From assembly GCA_013002105.1 (NCBI GenBank), contig JABDKS010000033.1, forward strand, positions 1-19,314: a stretch of 19,314 nucleotides of DNA. The letters are read 5' to 3'. The notes beneath the pieces were generated by a model. It ran no database searches, was not told the origin of the DNA, and was given only the letters and a program-made list of their open reading frames with translations. Made by a program: the position numbers and the translations under genes. Of the stretch, positions 9,015 through 18,306 are shown piece after piece. This DNA is from Pirellulaceae bacterium (GTDB lineage Bacteria > Planctomycetota > Planctomycetia > Pirellulales > Pirellulaceae). The stretch's first letter is position 1; every line of letters begins with the position of its first letter.

Positions 9015-9995
9015 ATGGCCGAAAAACCACGGATATTTTTGACCCGCGAGTTACCGCCCGAAAGCATGCGCCGATTACGCGAGCAGTCGTTACTGACGTC
9101 CAATCCACATGACCGATATTTGACAAAAGACGAAATTATAGCGGGCGTTCAGGACGTCGATGGTTTGTTATGTCTACTAACCGACACGATTGACGCAGAC
9201 ATTCTGGATGCCAACAAGAATTTGAAAGTCGTCGCGAACTACGCGGTCGGTTTCAACAATGTCGACGTCGAATCAGCGACAAAACGACGGGTGCCCGTTA
9301 CGAATACCCCTGGCGTTTTGACCGAAACGACCGCGGATATGGCGTTTGCCCTGTTGATGGCCGCGGGCAGGCGGGTTGCCGAAGGTGACCGGTACGTGCG
9401 TACCAAGGCGTGGGGTGGATGGGGGCCGCTGCAGTTTTTGGGAGCCGATGTCACCGGCGCAACGCTTGGTTTGATCGGTTTTGGACGTATCGCCCAAGCG
9501 ATGGTTCCCCGCGCGAAGGGGTTTGACATGAAAGTCGTCTATTGGAACCGAACGAGGCTTTCGTCACAGCAAGAGCAATCGTTCGGCGTGACGTACGCGT
9601 CGATGGATGACGTTTTGCGACAAAGCGATTTCCTGAGCGTACACGTCGCATTGAATGATCAGACGCGTCATTTGATTGCAGAGCAGCAGTTGGCGTTGAT
9701 GAAGCCGACGGCAACGATCATCAACACGGCACGTGGCCCCGTGATTGACGAAAAAGCCCTCGTTCATGCGTTGAAAAATGGAATCATCGCCGGCGCGGGA
9801 CTGGACGTCTACGAAAACGAACCGCTGCTGGAGCCCGAGTTGTACCGATTAGACAATGCGGTGATTGCGCCGCATCTTGGCAGCGGCACGATCGGGACGC
9901 GTACAAAGATGGGGAACATGGCAGTGGAGAATTGCCTTGCGGCATGCAATGGCCAGCGACCACCGAACTTGGTGAACCCGGAAATCTATGATTGA
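9015..9995 (+). CDS. gyaR: D-isomer-specific 2-hydroxyacid dehydrogenase (glyoxylate/hydroxypyruvate reductase type)
   Basis: This cytoplasmic NAD(P)H-dependent enzyme probably reduces glyoxylate to glycolate and/or hydroxypyruvate to D-glycerate. The 326-residue length is normal for the family. The Rossmann motif [12 protein letters not shown] is at 152-163. The catalytic triad of the family is intact: Arg240 in NTARGPVID, Glu269 in DVYENEP, and His287 in APHLGS. The substrate-binding loop [11 protein letters not shown] (75-85) is that of the GyaR/GRHPR group rather than of D-lactate or phosphoglycerate dehydrogenase. A purine-rich AAGGAA (8994-8999) lies upstream but 15 bases from the ATG, further than usual. 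The stop overlaps the start of the permease gene by 8 bases, so the two are almost certainly co-transcribed. Next to an aminotransferase and GlcDEF, hydroxypyruvate reduction to glycerate is the most sensible role, though glyoxylate reduction is not excluded. Confidence 0.92.
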   Translation: MAEKPRIFLTRELPPESMRRLREQSLLTSNPHDRYLTKDEIIAGVQDVDGLLCLLTDTIDADILDANKNLKVVANYAVGFNNVDVESATKRRVPVTNTPGVLTETTADMAFALLMAAGRRVAEGDRYVRTKAWGGWGPLQFLGADVTGATLGLIGFGRIAQAMVPRAKGFDMKVVYWNRTRLSSQQEQSFGVTYASMDDVLRQSDFLSVHVALNDQTRHLIAEQQLALMKPTATIINTARGPVIDEKALVHALKNGIIAGAGLDVYENEPLLEPELYRLDNAVIAPHLGSGTIGTRTKMGNMAVENCLAACNGQRPPNLVNPEIYD

Positions 9996-11670
9996 ACCGA
10001 TCGCGCCCCTGCTGTCGCTCGCGCCGATTTTGGTCGTCGCGATTTTTCTGGTTGGACTTCGTTGGTCCGCGGCCAAGGCGATGCCGTTGGCGTATGCGAC
10101 AGCCGTTGTAGTAGCGTTGTTCGGCTGGCAGTTGGAGTTCACGCAAGTCGCGGCGGCGTCGGTCAAAGGGCTGGTTGTTACGTTTCAACTGCTCTACATC
10201 ATTTTCGGCGCCATTTTGTTGCTCAATACGCTCAGCGAAAGTGGCGGACTGTCGGTCATTCGACGTGGGTTTACCGATATCTCGCCCGATCGTCGCGTCC
10301 AAGTGATCATCATCGCCTGGTTGTTCGGATCGTTTATCGAAGGCTCGGCGGGGTTTGGAACTCCAGCAGCGGTTTGTGTGCCGCTGTTGGTCGGGCTCGG
10401 TTTCCCAGCCAAGTCGGCGGTGATTTCGGGAATGTTGATTCAGTGCACACCCGTTTCGTTCGGCGCGGTTGGGACGCCGATTTTGGTGGGCGTAAAGAAG
10501 GGCCTGGAAGGGAGCGAGGCTGTCGCGTCTTATGCGTCGACCCAAGGCATGGTGACGTGGACTGATCTGCTCCCGGTGATCGGTGCCAAAGTCGCGCTGC
10601 TCCATGCGATCGCCGGTACGTTGATCCCGTTGATCGTTGTTTCGGTGATGACACGTTTCTTTGGCAAGCAGCGGACATTTACCGCTGGCTTGCGAATCTG
10701 GCGGTTTGCACTGTTCGCCACATTTGCGATGACGGTCCCGTACGTCGTGATCGCTCATTTGCTGGGCCCGGAATTTCCCTCGTTAATCGGATCCTTGATC
10801 GGTCTTGCGATTGTCGTACCGGCGGCGCGACGCGGATTCTTATTGCCCAAGGACGAAGTCTGGGATTTCGAGCCGCCAAGTGAGTGGGACGATTCGTGGC
10901 GAGGAAATATTGAGATCAAGCTTGAGGAGCCAACGCGAGCATTGCCGCTTTGGAAAGCTTGGCTGCCTTATCTGCTGATCGCCATCCTATTGGTCGCGTC
11001 GCGATTGCCGTTGCTGGGAATCGGAGCGTGGCTCAAGTCGTTTGCGTTTCCCTCGGATGCAACGACGACCAGCGAATTGTTTGGATCTTCTGTGTCGATC
11101 GCACCCATCGAAATCCTGTATCTACCCGGATCGATATTTATTCTTGTCTGTGTGATCACAGCGTTGATGCATCGGATGAGTGGTGCCGCGGTGGGGCGAG
11201 CGTTATCGCGATCTGGAAAAATGATTCTGTCGGCTTCTGTCGCGTTAGTGTTTGCCGTCCCGATGGTGCAAGTGTTCATTAATTCCGGTGGTGGCGCCGC
11301 AGGTTTGGAGTCGATGCCCAAAGTTCTCGCCGGCGGTGTTTCGTCTTTCGTTGGATCAGCTTGGCCTGCTTTTTCACCTCTGATTGGCGGCATCGGCGCG
11401 TTTGTCGCGGGCAGCAATACGATCAGCAACATGATGTTTTCGCTGTTTCAATTCGAAGTTGCCCAACAGATTGGGGCCGATCCAGTCTGGGTCGTTGCCT
11501 TGCAAGCCGTGGGTGGAGCCGCGGGAAATACGATCTGTGTCCATAATGTCGTCGCGGCATGCGCCGTTGTGGGGCTGGTCGGTCGCGAAGGGGATGTGAT
11601 ACGGATAACAGTGTTTGTGTTTGTGTATTACATTCTTGTGGCCGGCACATTGGGTCTTTTTCTGGCGTAA
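9988..11670 (+). CDS. lctP: L-lactate permease family transporter (likely lactate/glycolate uptake)
   Basis: This 560-residue polytopic membrane protein has many hydrophobic segments, consistent with the 12 or more helices of the LctP family. Diagnostic stretches are [16 protein letters not shown] at 114-129, followed by the segment up to about 165 containing [14 protein letters not shown]. Near the C-terminus are [16 protein letters not shown] and [16 protein letters not shown]. Known members (LldP, GlcA of E. coli) are proton symporters that import L-lactate, D-lactate and glycolate. The start ATG overlaps the gyaR coding region by 8 bases (ATG inside the final codons), so translation is probably coupled. 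Its position in a cluster with glcDEF favours glycolate as a physiological substrate, but the sequence alone cannot separate lactate from glycolate. The aminotransferase gene follows after 36 bases. Confidence 0.93.
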   Translation: MIEPIAPLLSLAPILVVAIFLVGLRWSAAKAMPLAYATAVVVALFGWQLEFTQVAAASVKGLVVTFQLLYIIFGAILLLNTLSESGGLSVIRRGFTDISPDRRVQVIIIAWLFGSFIEGSAGFGTPAAVCVPLLVGLGFPAKSAVISGMLIQCTPVSFGAVGTPILVGVKKGLEGSEAVASYASTQGMVTWTDLLPVIGAKVALLHAIAGTLIPLIVVSVMTRFFGKQRTFTAGLRIWRFALFATFAMTVPYVVIAHLLGPEFPSLIGSLIGLAIVVPAARRGFLLPKDEVWDFEPPSEWDDSWRGNIEIKLEEPTRALPLWKAWLPYLLIAILLVASRLPLLGIGAWLKSFAFPSDATTTSELFGSSVSIAPIEILYLPGSIFILVCVITALMHRMSGAAVGRALSRSGKMILSASVALVFAVPMVQVFINSGGGAAGLESMPKVLAGGVSSFVGSAWPAFSPLIGGIGAFVAGSNTISNMMFSLFQFEVAQQIGADPVWVVALQAVGGAAGNTICVHNVVAACAVVGLVGREGDVIRITVFVFVYYILVAGTLGLFLA

Positions 11671-11706
11671 CACTCTCCCGTCCCACTCTCCAAACTGACG
11701 TAGCAC

Positions 11707-12819
11707 ATGACCGTTGCAGCTCTGAACCCACGCGAACGCATTTTGATGGGGCCTGGCCCCAGCACCGTCCCAGCTCGAATCTTGGGCGCGATCGGTGCAC
11801 CGACGCTCGGTCACCTCGATCCGCAGTACATCGGTTACATGGACGAGACCTGCGAACTGTTGCGACAAGTGTTCGGTACCAAGAACTTGCTGACGTTTCC
11901 GGTCTCCGGTACCGGGATGGCGGGCATGGAAGCGGTCATTGTCAATTTGATCGAGCCGGGTGACGAAGCGATCGTTTGCATTAACGGCGTGTTCGGTGGA
12001 CGGATGAAGGACAATTTGGAACGCTGCGGCGCGACGGTTCACGCGGTCGAAGTGCCCTGGGGCGAGACTTTCACGCAAGAGCAAATTGCCGAGGCGGTTG
12101 CAGCGCACCCGAAATCAAAAATGCTCGGAATCGTGCATGCTGAAACGTCGACCGGGGCTCACCAGGATTTGACCGGACTTGGTGATATCTGTCACGACGC
12201 AGGTATGCTGCTGGCCGTCGATGCGGTCACATCGCTCGGCGGACACGATGTCAAAGTGGACCAATGGGGGATCGATGCGATCTACTCAGGGACACAGAAA
12301 TGCCTGTCCTGTCCGCCAGGATTGTCGCCCGTTTCGTTTTCGCCCAAAGCCCTGGAGGTGATCGAAGGACGAAAGACGAAGTCGCAAAGCTGGTACTTGG
12401 ATGTCTCGATGCTCAAGAACTACTACACCGGCGCCGGTGGTCGAGCCTATCATCACACCGCACCGATCAACATGGTGTACGCACTGCGCGAGGCGCTGGC
12501 GATCGTGGTCGAAGAAGGGATCGAGCAGCGGATTGCTCGCCACCGCGAGATGCACTTGTTGTTGCGATCTGGTTTAGAAGAATTGGGTTTGACCTACATC
12601 CCCAAAAACTCGCTGTGCACACTTAATTGCGTGGCAACCCCCGAAGGCATTGACGAAGCCGCAATTCGTAAACGATTGTTGAACGAATATGATCTGGAAA
12701 TCGGAGGTGGTCTGGGTGTTTTTGCTGGAAAAGCCTGGCGAATCGGCTTGATGGGACACTCTGCTACTCGACGCAATGTCGCGATGTGTTTGGCCGCGCT
12801 AAAAGATTGCTTGTCGTAA
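11707..12819 (+). CDS. Class V PLP aminotransferase, alanine-glyoxylate / serine-glyoxylate type
   Basis: The enzyme transfers an amino group from alanine or serine to glyoxylate, giving glycine plus pyruvate or hydroxypyruvate. The 370-residue length is typical. Family landmarks are the N-terminal MGPGPSTVP (14-22), PVSGTGMAGMEA (65-76), the pyridoxal-nitrogen aspartate Asp172 in VDAVTSLGG, and the Schiff-base lysine Lys198 in YSGTQKCLSCPPG. The C-terminal domain has LEIGGGLGVFAGKAWRIGLMGHSA, which supplies the carboxylate-binding arginine. The overall pattern is close to the AGXT/SgaA branch rather than to phosphoserine aminotransferase or cysteine desulfurase. If serine is the donor, the product hydroxypyruvate would be the substrate of the gyaR product two genes upstream. 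The amino donor cannot be decided from sequence by eye, so I give no gene symbol. No clear Shine-Dalgarno precedes the ATG. Confidence 0.92.
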   Translation: MTVAALNPRERILMGPGPSTVPARILGAIGAPTLGHLDPQYIGYMDETCELLRQVFGTKNLLTFPVSGTGMAGMEAVIVNLIEPGDEAIVCINGVFGGRMKDNLERCGATVHAVEVPWGETFTQEQIAEAVAAHPKSKMLGIVHAETSTGAHQDLTGLGDICHDAGMLLAVDAVTSLGGHDVKVDQWGIDAIYSGTQKCLSCPPGLSPVSFSPKALEVIEGRKTKSQSWYLDVSMLKNYYTGAGGRAYHHTAPINMVYALREALAIVVEEGIEQRIARHREMHLLLRSGLEELGLTYIPKNSLCTLNCVATPEGIDEAAIRKRLLNEYDLEIGGGLGVFAGKAWRIGLMGHSATRRNVAMCLAALKDCLS

Positions 12820-12857
12820 GTCCGCCCTCCCCTGCCCTCTTCGCCAACAGCCGAGCC

Positions 12858-14399
12858 ATGTTGTTTCAACACGCCAATGCCTCCAGACTTTTGATCTTAC
12901 TAGCGGTGGTCTGCTTTGGCTCACGAACAACGCAGGCAGCCGATTCGCCCAACGTGTTGTTGATCGCAATCGATGACATGAACGACTGGGTGGGTTGTTT
13001 AGGCGGCCATCCCAACGCCAAGTCGCCACACATCGATCGGCTCGCCAAGCGGGGAATGCTGTTCACCAATGCACATTGTCAGGCACCCATATGTAACCCG
13101 TCGCGAACCAGCATCATGTACGGTCTGCGACCTTCGACGACCGGCGTCTACATGAATTCGCCCAAACCTTGGACTGTCAGGGCGTTGGATAGTCGCGTGA
13201 CGCTCGCACGCCATTTCGCCGCCAACGGGTACAAGACATTTACGACAGGCAAGATCTATCATGGATCGGGCTTGCCACCAGGTGATTTCGATGTGGTCGG
13301 ACCTCGGCCGGGCCAACGACTAGCAATCGATCAACGATTGATTCCCCCTACGCCCAACGGCGCAAACGGGCTGTGGGATTTTGGTCCGCAATCGTACGAC
13401 GAAGCGGATTTTCAAGATCATGTCGACGCGACTTGGGCGATCGATGTGATTGATAATCAGATCCAGGCAAACGAGAAACCGTTTTTCCTGGCCGTTGGTT
13501 TCTATCGACCCCACGTGCCGTTCTATTCGCCGACGCGGGTGTTTAACCAAATCCCGCCCGATCAAATTCAATTGCCGCAAGTCAAAGTGGATGATCGCGC
13601 GGACATTCCTGAGATCGCAGCAGAATTGACGAAGGCACCGGCCGCTCCGCCACACCGCTGGTTCGTCGAAAGCGACCAGTGGCAAACCGCAGTTGCCTCG
13701 TACCTCGCCTGCATTCGCTGGACAGATGAGCAGGTCGGACGTTTGATAACAGCTGTCGACGAGAGTCCGCATGCCGACAATACGATCGTCGTACTCTACA
13801 GCGATCACGGGTTTTTTCTGGGCGAGAAGCAACGTTGGGCGAAGCAGTCGTTGTGGGAACGAGCGACGCATGTGCCGCTAGTTATCGATTCACCGGGCGG
13901 CAATCACCATGGAACCTGTGATCATCCGGTCGAATTGCTGTCGATCTATCCGACGCTGATCGAATTGTGTGGCATACCTCCACGCGACGATCTCGATGGC
14001 CACAGCTTGATGCCGTTGTTAGAAAATCCTCAGACCTCGTGGCCGCACCTTGCGCTGACAACGCATGGCAAAGGCAATCATTCCACGCGAAACCAGCGGT
14101 ATCGGCTGATCCGTTATCACGACGGCAGCGAAGAACTTTACGATTTGCAGGACGACCAAAACGAGTGGACGAATCTAGCGAGCGATCCCAAATTTGCGCA
14201 AGTCAAGAGCACGCTCGCAAAGGGTTTCCCGCACAAAAACGCGGAACCCGCCAAAGCGACGTCTGGCGATAAGCCCAGCGGGCAGAAACGCCGACCAAAT
14301 CGGACAGGATCCAAGCGAATAGATACAGGCCGCAAACAAGGTCCTCGATCAGTCGAGGCCAAAATCACAAACGCGGGAGCGGGCAAGTTTAACAACTAG
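12858..14399 (+). CDS. Secreted sulfatase, iduronate-2-sulfatase-like
   Basis: Type I sulfatases hydrolyse sulfate esters using a formylglycine made from a cysteine. I start at 12858, giving 513 residues with a signal peptide (ASRLLILLAVVCFGS then TTQA|ADSPN). The longer frame from 12786 would overlap the aminotransferase gene and bury the signal. Metal-binding aspartates are in LIAIDDMND (Asp39, Asp40). The modification site is PICNPSRTS with Cys79, the CxPSR form. GKIYHG (Lys132) and LYSDHGFFLGE (Asp316, His317) complete the active site. The signature IAIDDMNDWVGCLGGHP plus GFYRPHVPF is that of the iduronate-2-sulfatase-like group common in planctomycetes. The last ~55 residues are a low-complexity Lys/Arg/Gly/Pro tail beyond the catalytic fold. 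The likely substrate is a sulfated polysaccharide, unidentified. It lies 38 bases after the aminotransferase and 27 before glcD, inside the glycolate cluster. Confidence 0.92.
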   Translation: MLFQHANASRLLILLAVVCFGSRTTQAADSPNVLLIAIDDMNDWVGCLGGHPNAKSPHIDRLAKRGMLFTNAHCQAPICNPSRTSIMYGLRPSTTGVYMNSPKPWTVRALDSRVTLARHFAANGYKTFTTGKIYHGSGLPPGDFDVVGPRPGQRLAIDQRLIPPTPNGANGLWDFGPQSYDEADFQDHVDATWAIDVIDNQIQANEKPFFLAVGFYRPHVPFYSPTRVFNQIPPDQIQLPQVKVDDRADIPEIAAELTKAPAAPPHRWFVESDQWQTAVASYLACIRWTDEQVGRLITAVDESPHADNTIVVLYSDHGFFLGEKQRWAKQSLWERATHVPLVIDSPGGNHHGTCDHPVELLSIYPTLIELCGIPPRDDLDGHSLMPLLENPQTSWPHLALTTHGKGNHSTRNQRYRLIRYHDGSEELYDLQDDQNEWTNLASDPKFAQVKSTLAKGFPHKNAEPAKATSGDKPSGQKRRPNRTGSKRIDTGRKQGPRSVEAKITNAGAGKFNN

Positions 14400-14426
14400 G
14401 TCGGTGTTTGACCCTACAATGCCGAT

Positions 14427-15875
14427 ATGTCGACGACTCCCAATTTAGCCGGCCTCCGCGAACTCTATCCTACCAACCGCTTTCAGGACGGTCAGGCGTT
14501 TCGAGCGGTGTTCGAGTCGGACGGCTTGACCGCGTTCCAGGCAAAGCCGCTCGCGGTTGTCATTCCCGAAACCGACGACGAAGTCATCGCGACGGTCCGC
14601 TGGTGTCACGAAAGGAACATTCCGTTCGTCGCCCGCGGTAGCGGCACCAGCCTTTCGGGCGGCTCCTTGCCAGTAGCAAACGGCATTGTGATCGCGCTCA
14701 ATCGGTTGAACAAGATTTTGGAGCTGGATCCGCAACAACGTATTGCAGTCGTCCAACCCGGTGTGGTGAATTTGCACGTCACGGCCGCCGCAGCACCACA
14801 TGGTTTGTACTACGCACCCGATCCATCCAGCCAATCCATTTGCACGATCGGCGGCAACGTTGCATTTAACTCCGGCGGTGCCCACTGTCTGAAGTATGGC
14901 ATGACATCCAACCATGTTTTGGGCGTCACGGCAGTATTGGCAAACGGCGAGGTCGTCGCGATGGGCGGACGCAGCTTGGAAGGCATCGGGCCCGATTACA
15001 CGGGATTGTTTTGTGGCAACGAGGGTCTCTTTGGAATCGCTTTGGAAATTACCCTGCGGTTACTTCCTCGCCCGGAATGTTTTCACACGGTGCTGGTTGG
15101 CTACGATTCGCTGCAACGTGCAGGCGACGCGGTTTCGGCTGTCATTGATTCTGGGCTGTTGCCCGGAGCGATGGAAATCATGGATGCGTTGTCAATCGAA
15201 GCAGCCGAGGCGGCAGTGGCGTGCGGCTATCCGCCGGGTGCCGCCGCGGTTCTGATCGTAGAATTGGAAGGACCAGCCGAGCGAATCGAACAGGAGCGAG
15301 AGAAGCTCGCTGTGATTCTGAAGCAAACCGGTCCGTTCGCGCAACGCATTGCGACCGACGAAGCAGACCGACTTGCGATTTGGAAAGGTCGGAAGTCGGC
15401 GTTCTCGGCCGTCGGACGCATTAGCCCCGATTTTTTGGTTCAGGATGGTGTCGTCCCTCGCAAACGGCTCGGCGAAGCACTCGTTCGTATTCAAGAACTT
15501 TCTCGAGCGGCCGGCATCCGTGTCGCAAATGTTTTTCACGCCGGCGACGGAAATCTTCATCCGCTGATCCTGTTCGATGGCACCCAAACCGGTGCGTTGG
15601 AACGAGCCGAATCGCTAGCCGGTGAAATTTTGCGAATGTGCATTCAGATGGGCGGATCGATCACCGGCGAACATGGAGTCGGGATGGAAAAACGCGACTA
15701 CTTGCCGGAGATGTTTGATCCGCCAACCATCGCGATCATGCATCGTTTGCGAAACGCGTTCGATCCAAAACAGATCTCCAATCCCGGCAAGATGTTTCCC
15801 GGTGCCGAAGCCGCCTCGCTGTCGATGAGCGGGCTGCATCCACTGGAGAAAGCGGGTGTGATCAGCCGTGAGTAG
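14427..15875 (+). CDS. glcD: Glycolate oxidase (dehydrogenase) FAD-binding subunit GlcD
   Basis: GlcD is the catalytic flavin subunit of the membrane-associated glycolate dehydrogenase GlcDEF, which oxidises glycolate to glyoxylate and passes electrons to the quinone pool. The 482-residue length is close to that of known GlcD. The PCMH-type FAD-binding domain occupies about 40-215, with [12 protein letters not shown] (69-80) and [20 protein letters not shown] (139-158). The C-terminal oxidase domain has the conserved HAGDGNLHP (371-379) and GEHGVGMEK (414-422), whose histidines lie at the flavin and substrate. D-lactate dehydrogenases of the same superfamily share these motifs, but the order glcD-glcE-glcF directly downstream supports the glycolate assignment. 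No Shine-Dalgarno is evident before the ATG. The 3' end overlaps the GTG start of glcE by 8 bases. Confidence 0.95.
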   Translation: MSTTPNLAGLRELYPTNRFQDGQAFRAVFESDGLTAFQAKPLAVVIPETDDEVIATVRWCHERNIPFVARGSGTSLSGGSLPVANGIVIALNRLNKILELDPQQRIAVVQPGVVNLHVTAAAAPHGLYYAPDPSSQSICTIGGNVAFNSGGAHCLKYGMTSNHVLGVTAVLANGEVVAMGGRSLEGIGPDYTGLFCGNEGLFGIALEITLRLLPRPECFHTVLVGYDSLQRAGDAVSAVIDSGLLPGAMEIMDALSIEAAEAAVACGYPPGAAAVLIVELEGPAERIEQEREKLAVILKQTGPFAQRIATDEADRLAIWKGRKSAFSAVGRISPDFLVQDGVVPRKRLGEALVRIQELSRAAGIRVANVFHAGDGNLHPLILFDGTQTGALERAESLAGEILRMCIQMGGSITGEHGVGMEKRDYLPEMFDPPTIAIMHRLRNAFDPKQISNPGKMFPGAEAASLSMSGLHPLEKAGVISRE

Positions 15876-16959
15876 CGTGTCAACCGAAACGATTCATCCC
15901 AGGTCGATCGCAGAAATCGTTGCCGCGGTTCGACAATACGATCGACTCCTACCCGTTGGCAATCGTACTAAGCCACCCTTGTCGTCGGTCGGTGATGCTG
16001 CATCGGTATCGATCGCGGCGATTTGTGGAATCATACAATACGAGCCCTCTGAATTTACCTTCACTGCTCTTGCCGGTACGCCGGTCAAAGAGATTGCGGC
16101 AACGCTGCATGCCAAGCGTCAGTATCTCCCGTTCGATCCGCCCATGGTCGATGCTGGAGCGACCCTCGGTGGAATGGTGGCAGCGGGTTTGTCCGGACCT
16201 GGTCGGTTTCGTTACGGCGGCGTACGAGATTTTTTGTTGGGCGTCCAGTTCGTCAGCGGCGACGGCGAAGTCATCCGCGCCGGTGGCAAAGTGGTTAAAA
16301 ATTCCGCTGGCTTTGATATTCCCAAGCTGATGGTCGGAAGCCTCGGGCGACTCGGGATTCTCACTGAATTGACATTTAAAGTGTTTCCCAAGCCGGCGGC
16401 AACATTGACACTTTGCTGCCAGATGACAACGCACCAACAAGCACTCGCCGTGATCGCTGGCCTGGCGAACTCGCGGTACGAATTCGATGCGATTGATTAC
16501 CGCGGTACGCAAAAACAAATCTACGTTCGTTTAGCCGGCGACCCGGACGCGAACCAATCGCTCGCAGTTCACCTGCAGAAAACATCACAGCTTGAATGGG
16601 TGACGGTCGATAACGATTCCGCCGATCAGTTTTGGAATGAACTCGCCGATGGAACGTGGTATACGCCAGATTCGGTCATTGTAAAAGTTCCGACGACGCC
16701 CGAATCCTATCTTGCACTTCAACAGTGGTCTGATACGACGGGCAGCTCGTCGATTCACTTGAGCGTCGCCGGCGCAGTAACCTGGATCGCGATCGACTCC
16801 GAATCGCTGACGCAGTTGCATACCGAGCTTTGCAAGTTACAGATTCCCGCACTGGCCATAGGCGGCAACACCCAACGCGCTTGGTGGGGACATCGCGAAT
16901 CGTTCCACTTACACCAGCGTGTTCAGCAGGCAATGGACCCGGCGAGACGATTCGTGTGA
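15868..16959 (+). CDS. glcE: Glycolate oxidase subunit GlcE (FAD-binding)
   Basis: GlcE is the second flavoprotein subunit of GlcDEF and is required for activity in E. coli. This 363-residue protein begins with a GTG that overlaps the end of glcD; a second in-frame GTG at 15877, just after the glcD stop, is an equally possible start. The compact FAD-binding domain shows [12 protein letters not shown] (about 28-39), then [21 protein letters not shown] and [22 protein letters not shown]. Next is [20 protein letters not shown] with [18 protein letters not shown], the run typical of GlcE. The C-terminal half is more variable, as usual for this subunit, and ends in [15 protein letters not shown], which matches the closing segment of the family. 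The gene is followed by glcF after 58 bases. Confidence 0.93.
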   Translation: MSSVSTETIHPRSIAEIVAAVRQYDRLLPVGNRTKPPLSSVGDAASVSIAAICGIIQYEPSEFTFTALAGTPVKEIAATLHAKRQYLPFDPPMVDAGATLGGMVAAGLSGPGRFRYGGVRDFLLGVQFVSGDGEVIRAGGKVVKNSAGFDIPKLMVGSLGRLGILTELTFKVFPKPAATLTLCCQMTTHQQALAVIAGLANSRYEFDAIDYRGTQKQIYVRLAGDPDANQSLAVHLQKTSQLEWVTVDNDSADQFWNELADGTWYTPDSVIVKVPTTPESYLALQQWSDTTGSSSIHLSVAGAVTWIAIDSESLTQLHTELCKLQIPALAIGGNTQRAWWGHRESFHLHQRVQQAMDPARRFV

Positions 16960-17017
16960 TTCGTTCGTTTACCGAATTGGCGCTCGATGGCGATCACCAG
17001 TTACCAACAAATATTCA

Positions 17018-18286
17018 ATGAAACACAGCATTCATCCTGATCAGCACGGCCCACTCGGGTCGGCGATGTCCGACGCGGTCAGTACGTGTGTGCATTGCGG
17101 GTTTTGTTTGGCAGCTTGTCCGACGTATCAGGAGTTGGGCCAAGAGACGGATTCACCGCGGGGACGAATCGTGTTGATGAAAGAGGTCCTCGAAGGCACG
17201 ATGTCGATCAAGACGGCGGCACCTCATATCGATGCCTGCTTGGGATGCCTTGCCTGTGAACCAGCCTGCCCGTCCGGGGTGGCTTACCGTGACTTAATCA
17301 GCCCATTTCGCGCGGTTACGGAGTCCAAACGCAAACGGAGTCTATTCGATCGAGTCAAACGTTGGGTCATTCGGTCCACCCTCCCCTACCCCACTCGATT
17401 TCGACTGGCCGCGACGACGGGACGGATTCTTAAACCGCTCGCTGACTTTATGCCGACTGCGATGCATGCGATGCTCGATTTGCTGCCTGACGAATTGCCG
17501 CGGCGGCAGACGTGGGCTCCCCTGCACTCAGCCATCGGCAAGCGACGCGCAAGAGTTGCACTGCTGACCGGATGTGCTCAGAGCGTGCTGGACCCGGATA
17601 TCAACACGGCCACCATCGACGTGCTAACGCGAAACGGTGTCGAAGTCATTGTGCCAAAGTCTCAGGCATGCTGCGGCGCGCTCAATTGGCACGTCGGGAA
17701 TCTTGCTCAGGCACAATCGTTTGCCAGAGAAAACCTGCGGGCATTTCCCGCAGACATCGATGCGATTGTTACCAATGCCGCCGGATGTGGATCCGCGATG
17801 CAGGAATATCATTTGATATTAAAGGGTACTGGGGACGAAGCGGCCGCGGATCAGTTTCGACAACGCGTTCATGATGTATCGGCATTCCTGCATCAACTCG
17901 GTGAATTAGTCGCGATCCCGGATCAGGACAAACCAGTCCGCATCGCCTACCACGACGCCTGTCACCTATCCAATGCACAAGGTGTGCGGCAACAGCCACG
18001 CGACCTGTTGCGTCAAATTCCCGGCGTGGAACTAATTGAAATTGCAGACGGGCACCTCTGTTGCGGGTCAGCGGGAACGTACAACGTCGACCAACCGCAT
18101 ATCGCTGCACGCCTGGGGCGTCAAAAAGCCGATCGAGTGATAGCGTCCGATGCGGAAGTCGTTGCAAGCGGCAACATTGGATGCCTCACGCAACTGCAAA
18201 TGCACTTGGAAGCGAAAAAGTCCGACATCCGCGTTCGACACACGATGCAGGTTTTACGCGACGCGTATCGAGGTCAGTCGAATTGA
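17018..18286 (+). CDS. glcF: Glycolate oxidase iron-sulfur subunit GlcF
   Basis: GlcF carries electrons from the flavin subunits to the membrane. From the ATG at 17018 it has 422 residues. Two [4Fe-4S] ferredoxin-like motifs are intact: Cys24, 27, 30, 34 (CVHCGFCLAACP) and Cys74, 77, 80, 84 (CLGCLACEPACP). Two CCG-domain motifs follow, CCGALNWHVGN (218-228) and CCGSAGTYN (348-356), the hallmark of the heterodisulfide reductase/GlcF/LutA family. The frame is open upstream to 16919 inside glcE, but those 33 extra residues (Arg/Trp-rich) do not look like a GlcF N-terminus, whereas MKHSIHPDQHGPLG leads directly into the first cluster. No Shine-Dalgarno is visible. The gene ends the cluster and converges on the partial sulfatase with only 20 bases between stops. 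Confidence 0.94.
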   Translation: MKHSIHPDQHGPLGSAMSDAVSTCVHCGFCLAACPTYQELGQETDSPRGRIVLMKEVLEGTMSIKTAAPHIDACLGCLACEPACPSGVAYRDLISPFRAVTESKRKRSLFDRVKRWVIRSTLPYPTRFRLAATTGRILKPLADFMPTAMHAMLDLLPDELPRRQTWAPLHSAIGKRRARVALLTGCAQSVLDPDINTATIDVLTRNGVEVIVPKSQACCGALNWHVGNLAQAQSFARENLRAFPADIDAIVTNAAGCGSAMQEYHLILKGTGDEAAADQFRQRVHDVSAFLHQLGELVAIPDQDKPVRIAYHDACHLSNAQGVRQQPRDLLRQIPGVELIEIADGHLCCGSAGTYNVDQPHIAARLGRQKADRVIASDAEVVASGNIGCLTQLQMHLEAKKSDIRVRHTMQVLRDAYRGQSN

Positions 18287-18306
18287 TCGACTTGTCACGC
18301 CGGGTG

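Noticed and set aside
9784..10758. A 324-codon minus-strand open frame across gyaR and lctP
   Set aside because: It is Arg/Gln/Asp-rich, has no motif, and runs antisense over the junction of two well-supported genes.
12786..12857. Longer start for the iduronate-2-sulfatase-like gene
   Set aside because: It overlaps the aminotransferase gene and would place 24 residues before the signal peptide; the ATG at 12858 gives a normal exported protein.
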